This document shows positions 60,490-64,000 of a stretch of DNA of 64,000 nucleotides, in pieces (position 1 is the stretch's first letter; each line of letters begins with the position of its first letter). The notes under the pieces were generated by a model. The model was not told the DNA's origin. It was given only the letters and a program-made list of their open reading frames with translations, and searched no databases. The stretch spans positions 138,298,849 to 138,362,848 of the forward strand of contig NC_081410.1 of NCBI RefSeq assembly GCF_030272615.1, written 5' to 3'. This DNA comes from Cryptomeria japonica. Lineage: Eukaryota > Streptophyta > Pinopsida > Cupressales > Cupressaceae. A program made the translations under genes and the position numbers.

Positions 60490-61254
60490 TTATGTTAAGG
60501 AATCTTGGGTAACAACCTGACATATCTTCTTTTGCTTTAGCATGGCTTGCCACATGTCCACCTCTTTGTCTGTTGGCCAACTGAATGCCTTTACCTCTTC
60601 CAACTTTGCAACTGACTTTGTCCATTTGGCATCTATAACTGCCCTAGCCTCAACAATAAACTTTGTATGGTCAACCTCAACCTTGAATAGTGAATCAAGC
60701 ATATTGTTAAGGAAATCAACATCAATCTGATCATCTATATGCTTGATTATTCCTTCTCCCTCCAGAATCAAATCAAATTCACTGGTCCAATCAGAAACTG
60801 ATTTCAATTCTCCATTACTATCATAAATTGAAGGCACCAATGTACTATAACCTTCCCCAAATGTCTGCAATTTTTCATTTATAAGCACATCCTTCCCTGT
60901 GAAAAATGCATAAGCTACATTGATTACCTCCACCATGTCTTTAGTGTCACTGATCTTGGGAGGGAACTCGTCACTATACAACATTGCAGTATCTAGCTTA
61001 TCCATTAATCTACTTCTTCCTGACCAAACATTGAACAAAGGTCCAAGAAAAGCGACAGCCTTAGAGGATTTTTTACTTGCCTCTTTCGAAGAAATGTGCA
61101 ATTCATGCACTACCATCAATTTTCCTTTCAATACATTAATCATGTGTTTCAAAAATTTTGAGATGACAGAGATAGCCTTGACATTTTGTTCCTTTTCAAG
61201 CTTTTCAATTTTCCATGTGTATTCCTCTATTTTTGTTATCACATTAGCTGGTAT
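60490..61254 (-). CDS. Unrecognised reading frame, about 254 codons, no clear start
   Basis: The minus strand is open from a TGA at 61255-61257 to a stop at 60490-60492 with no interruption. No ATG occurs near the 5' end (the first codons read IPANVITKIEEYTW), so this is probably the C-terminal exon or fragment of a longer protein. The first 30 residues are charged and heptad-like (a possible coiled coil). The rest is mixed alpha-helical in character, with FFTGKDVLINEKLQTFGEGY, SVSDWTSEFDLILEGEG and a Trp-containing end (WTKSVAKLEEVKAFSWPTDK). I do not recognise any retrotransposon or host domain. It abuts a broken copia integrase at 61258. It could be a captured host exon, an accessory frame of a retroelement, or part of an insertion that also carries the nearby tandem repeats. 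Confidence 0.5.
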   Translation of the reverse strand: MPANVITKIEEYTWKIEKLEKEQNVKAISVISKFLKHMINVLKGKLMVVHELHISSKEASKKSSKAVAFLGPLFNVWSGRSRLMDKLDTAMLYSDEFPPKISDTKDMVEVINVAYAFFTGKDVLINEKLQTFGEGYSTLVPSIYDSNGELKSVSDWTSEFDLILEGEGIIKHIDDQIDVDFLNNMLDSLFKVEVDHTKFIVEARAVIDAKWTKSVAKLEEVKAFSWPTDKEVDMWQAMLKQKKICQVVTQDSLT

Positions 61255-61257
61255 TCA

Positions 61258-63350
61258 CATTTGTTCTTTCAAAAATTCTTCTTAGTCTTTTGTTATAACA
61301 TATGTAAGCTTTTATTTTAGTAGAATAGCCAAGGAATATACCTTCATCAACTCTTATGTCAAACTTTCCCAAATTCTCTTCATCTCTTCTGATATAAAAT
61401 TTACTTCCAAATCCTCAAAAATATTTCACAAATGAAGTCCTTCCATACCATAATTCATAAGATTTCTTTCCATAGTTTCTTCTAATTTGTACTCTGTTAA
61501 GTGTGTATACCGCAACATGTATTGCTTCCTTCTAGTAGATTTACAATAGACTTGTTTCATTCATCATTGTTCTAGCATCACCTTGAATTGTTTTATTCAT
61601 CCTCTCAACCACACCATTATGTTGTGGCGTCATAGGGGTAGACAAATACCTTCTTATCCCATGATTCTCACAAAAAGTATTGAACTCATTAGAAGTAAAC
61701 TCTCCACCTTTGTCAGACCTCAAACATTTGATTCTTTTCTCTATCTCATTTTCAACTATAGCCTTGAATTTCTTGAACTTTTCTAGAGCTTCACATTTTT
61801 ATTTTAAGAAAGTAATCCAAGTCATTCTAGAGCAATCATTAATTAAGAGCATGAAATAGTTGTCACCTTGTTGACTTCTTGTTTTGGTTAGACCACAAAG
61901 ATCAGTGTGTACTAATTTCAATAGTCCAGTAGAATATTATCCAGTAACTTTAAAAGTTCTCCTTGTTTGTTTTCCAACTTGACATTCTTTGCAGATAACA
62001 TTAGCAGGTTTTGTGATCTTCGACAAATCTCTTACAACTTTAATTGAACTAATCCTCACCAGATTATTAAAATTAATGTGACACATCCTCTGATGCCATA
62101 ACCATCTCTCATTAATCTACACCATAAGACAATATCTGTCATTTGTCCTCAACTGATAAACATTTACATCTATCATCTTTCCTACTGCAATCACAGTTTT
62201 TGACATTTTTTTGATCTCACACCCATCATCCTGAAAAATAAGATTATATCCATTTCCACACATTTTACCAACACTCAAAATATTATGATTTAATCCTTTA
62301 ACATAGAAAACATTATTATTGTTATGTTTGCCATCAAAACTAATAGAACCAATTCCAACTATCCTAGTCATCTGATCATCTCCAAATCTAACAACAACCC
62401 CATCAAATTTTTCAAGCTTCACAAACTTACTCTTGTCACCAGTCATATGATTTGAACATCCACTATCAATAATTCATTCATATTTATCTCTTCTAGCATG
62501 AAAAGCATATATAATAGTACCTTCTTCTTTAGCGGCATCTTCCAGATATTTTTCTTTCACAATTTTGCCAGGGGTAGCAAAACAAGATTCTTCCTTTATC
62601 ACCAAGAACAAACATTCGCTATCTTCTTCATAATCAGATTCATCATCAGAAATATTTGCATCTTCTTTAACATAATAAGTCTTCCTATTAAACTTTCCTT
62701 TGATTTGCAATTCTGTTAGGACATATAGAAGCATAATGACCTATCTTCCCACAATCGAAACATTTAAAGATAAATTTACCTTTGTACTTTCTAGTTCCTT
62801 TCTTCATTCTTCTCACAAAGTTCACTTCAATCTCATCAATGTTCTCTTCATCAAATTCCTCATGTTTTTTTTATTTAGTAGCCTTAAATGTAGTTTATTT
62901 TCTCACACTAGCAGTACCAAATTCTCTCATCTCAAAAGCAAGTAATGAGCCATACAAGTATTCCGGTCTAGTATACTTATTCTTATTTTGTGATTCTTCT
63001 ATTGCTGAAATCTTAGAGATATAGGGTTTAGTAAAGTTCTGAGTACCTTTTTCACAACTGCATCTTCCGACAAGTTACCTCTGAGACCTTTGAACTCATT
63101 TACAACATCATGTATCTTTTGCAGGTAGCTAGTTATATTGTCTTCTTCATCCATCCACAAGAATTCATATTTAGTTTTATCATTTTGCAACTTTAAAGCT
63201 TGTTTGACTATATCATCTCCTTCATAACTCTTTTTTAATTTATTCCAAACCTCATTAGCAGATTCTAAAGATACAACTTTTGTTATTTTAATCTTAGAAA
63301 GTGATGCAGGAGCATCCCTAGTTCTTGGCAATCTTGCATTGACCAAAAAT
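61258..63350 (-). pseudogene. Second copia element: gag, protease and integrase (broken, 3' truncated)
   Basis: The minus strand carries, in order: UBN2 gag (VVSLESANEVWNKLKKSYEG, about 63000-63346); a CCHC knuckle CFDCGKIGHYASIC (about 62715-62756); the protease motif IDSGCSNHMTGD (about 62445-62480), preceded by a stop where Trp is expected; GAG-pre-integrase (HNILSVGKMCGNGYNLIF); and integrase with SDKGGEF and NGVVERMNK (about 61580-61715). Several stops and frame changes break it, and similarity ends at 61258 inside the integrase C-terminus. Its sequence differs clearly from the pol fragment at 55942-58876 over the shared integrase region, so it is a different element, not its missing 5' half. 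The gag start and 5' LTR are not visible. Confidence 0.87.
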
Positions 63351-64000
63351 ATTTTCCTTTCAGTTTGTTTCCTATTTTACAGTTTCAATATTTCTTTTAG
63401 CATTTCATTTTGTTTGATCACCGGATGTTACGGAGTTGGATTTGGTTTTTGGAAATGTTCATCAATCTTATCCTTGGTCTACGGGACATTTGGATATTTT
63501 TCCAGCAAGTTATCGCTTCTAGAATATGGGACAATTTTCTTTCCTGTGTACTAGAGCCGCATGGACCTATTTGATATTGGTGATTCTTGGAAATCCTTCC
63601 CGTAGCTTGCAGAGCTTGATTTTGTTGTTTTCAATGTTTCTTGGTTCATGGTCGACCTTCCTCTTGGGTTCACACTTCATTCTATGTTGTTTCCAGAGGG
63701 ATTCGTTAGCGGAGGCCGACCTTGTGTTCTACACGTTTCATTTTTATTCTTTGGTGTTTGTTCCTTCTTGGGCCGACGCGGATCATCTTGGAACTTGTAT
63801 TTCATTTAAATCATTGTATTTGTACTTCTAGAGTCAATCAAGATATACTAGATCGAAAATGGAATAATAATCATAAGACTTTGAGATATGGAGTTGGTTG
63901 GCATTCTTGCTTAAGCCTAGATACTGTATGGTCAAGCCTGTGAGCCGAAACTGTGAGCCTGGATGTTGCTGACAGTTTGTAATCAAATTCTATGATATAA
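63351..64000. other. Unassigned, LTR-like or intergenic sequence
   Basis: Composition changes to T/G-rich with higher GC than the flanks, and gtcgacctt/ggccgacctt is repeated near 63648 and 63714. It could be the LTR of a further element continuing past the window. No boundary or primer site seen. Confidence 0.3.

Noticed and set aside
55942-63350. One long copia element interrupted by an insertion
   Set aside because: GAG-pre-integrase and integrase occur in both pieces with clearly different sequences, so they are two elements.
63526-63831. 101-codon plus frame at the right edge
   Set aside because: No family features; the surrounding sequence looks like non-coding LTR-type DNA.

Overview
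The window is nuclear DNA of a land plant with a large, transposon-filled genome. A gymnosperm or a similar large-genome seed plant fits best, but that is inference. The sequence is AT-rich, gene-poor and full of Ty1/copia and Ty3-like LTR retrotransposons, LINE and SINE debris, miniature elements and microsatellites. The only recognisable host gene that looks intact is a small two-exon gene at 48199-48809. It encodes a one-pass membrane protein of the plant family often annotated as hydroxyproline-rich glycoprotein-like (Arabidopsis At5g65660-like). A second host sequence is dead: an intronless, frameshifted retrocopy of a dynamin-related protein (DRP3 type) on the minus strand at about 4870-6690.

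Layout. 1-2990: 5' part of a copia element on the minus strand (LTR, tRNA-iMet primer site, GC-rich leader, uninterrupted 540-codon gag-protease-integrase frame running off the left edge). 4100-10170: degraded SINE, DRP3 retrocopy, a retroposon with a perfect 15-bp target duplication, and a tRNA-type SINE with a 12-bp duplication. 10600-16710: a long run of different tandem repeats. 17155-18780: decayed LINE ORF1. 21589-29111: complete Ty3-like (Tat-type gag) element with LTRs of about 1.08 kb and TSD CTTTA. It encodes gag and a protease-like domain only and is inserted into an older LTR. 29500-34800: AT-rich DNA, degenerate repeats, a MITE-like element and a foldback. 34817-42572: complete copia element on the minus strand with two 2311-bp LTRs and TSD TGTAC, retaining only a broken gag. 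43943-44274: a 332-bp TRIM with TSD AGTCC. 45568-45863: solo copia LTR with TSD ACTAA. 47168-47508: inverted SINE pair. 48199-48809: host gene. 51006-51785: second miniature LTR element. 53630-54310: GA/GT microsatellites with a 211-bp duplication. 54403-63350: pieces of two different copia elements on the minus strand, separated by 2.4 kb holding short tandem repeats and an unrecognised reading frame of about 250 codons.

How it fits together. Most LTR elements here are non-autonomous: two keep gag without reverse transcriptase or integrase, two are miniature, one is a solo LTR. They would need enzymes from relatives such as the intact frame at the left edge. The most unusual structural signals are a pair of covarying long hairpins in the leader of the Tat-like element, the extremely short TRIM (58 nt between LTRs, almost only primer sites), and the unidentified frame at 60490-61254. 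I found no evidence of a new multi-gene system.
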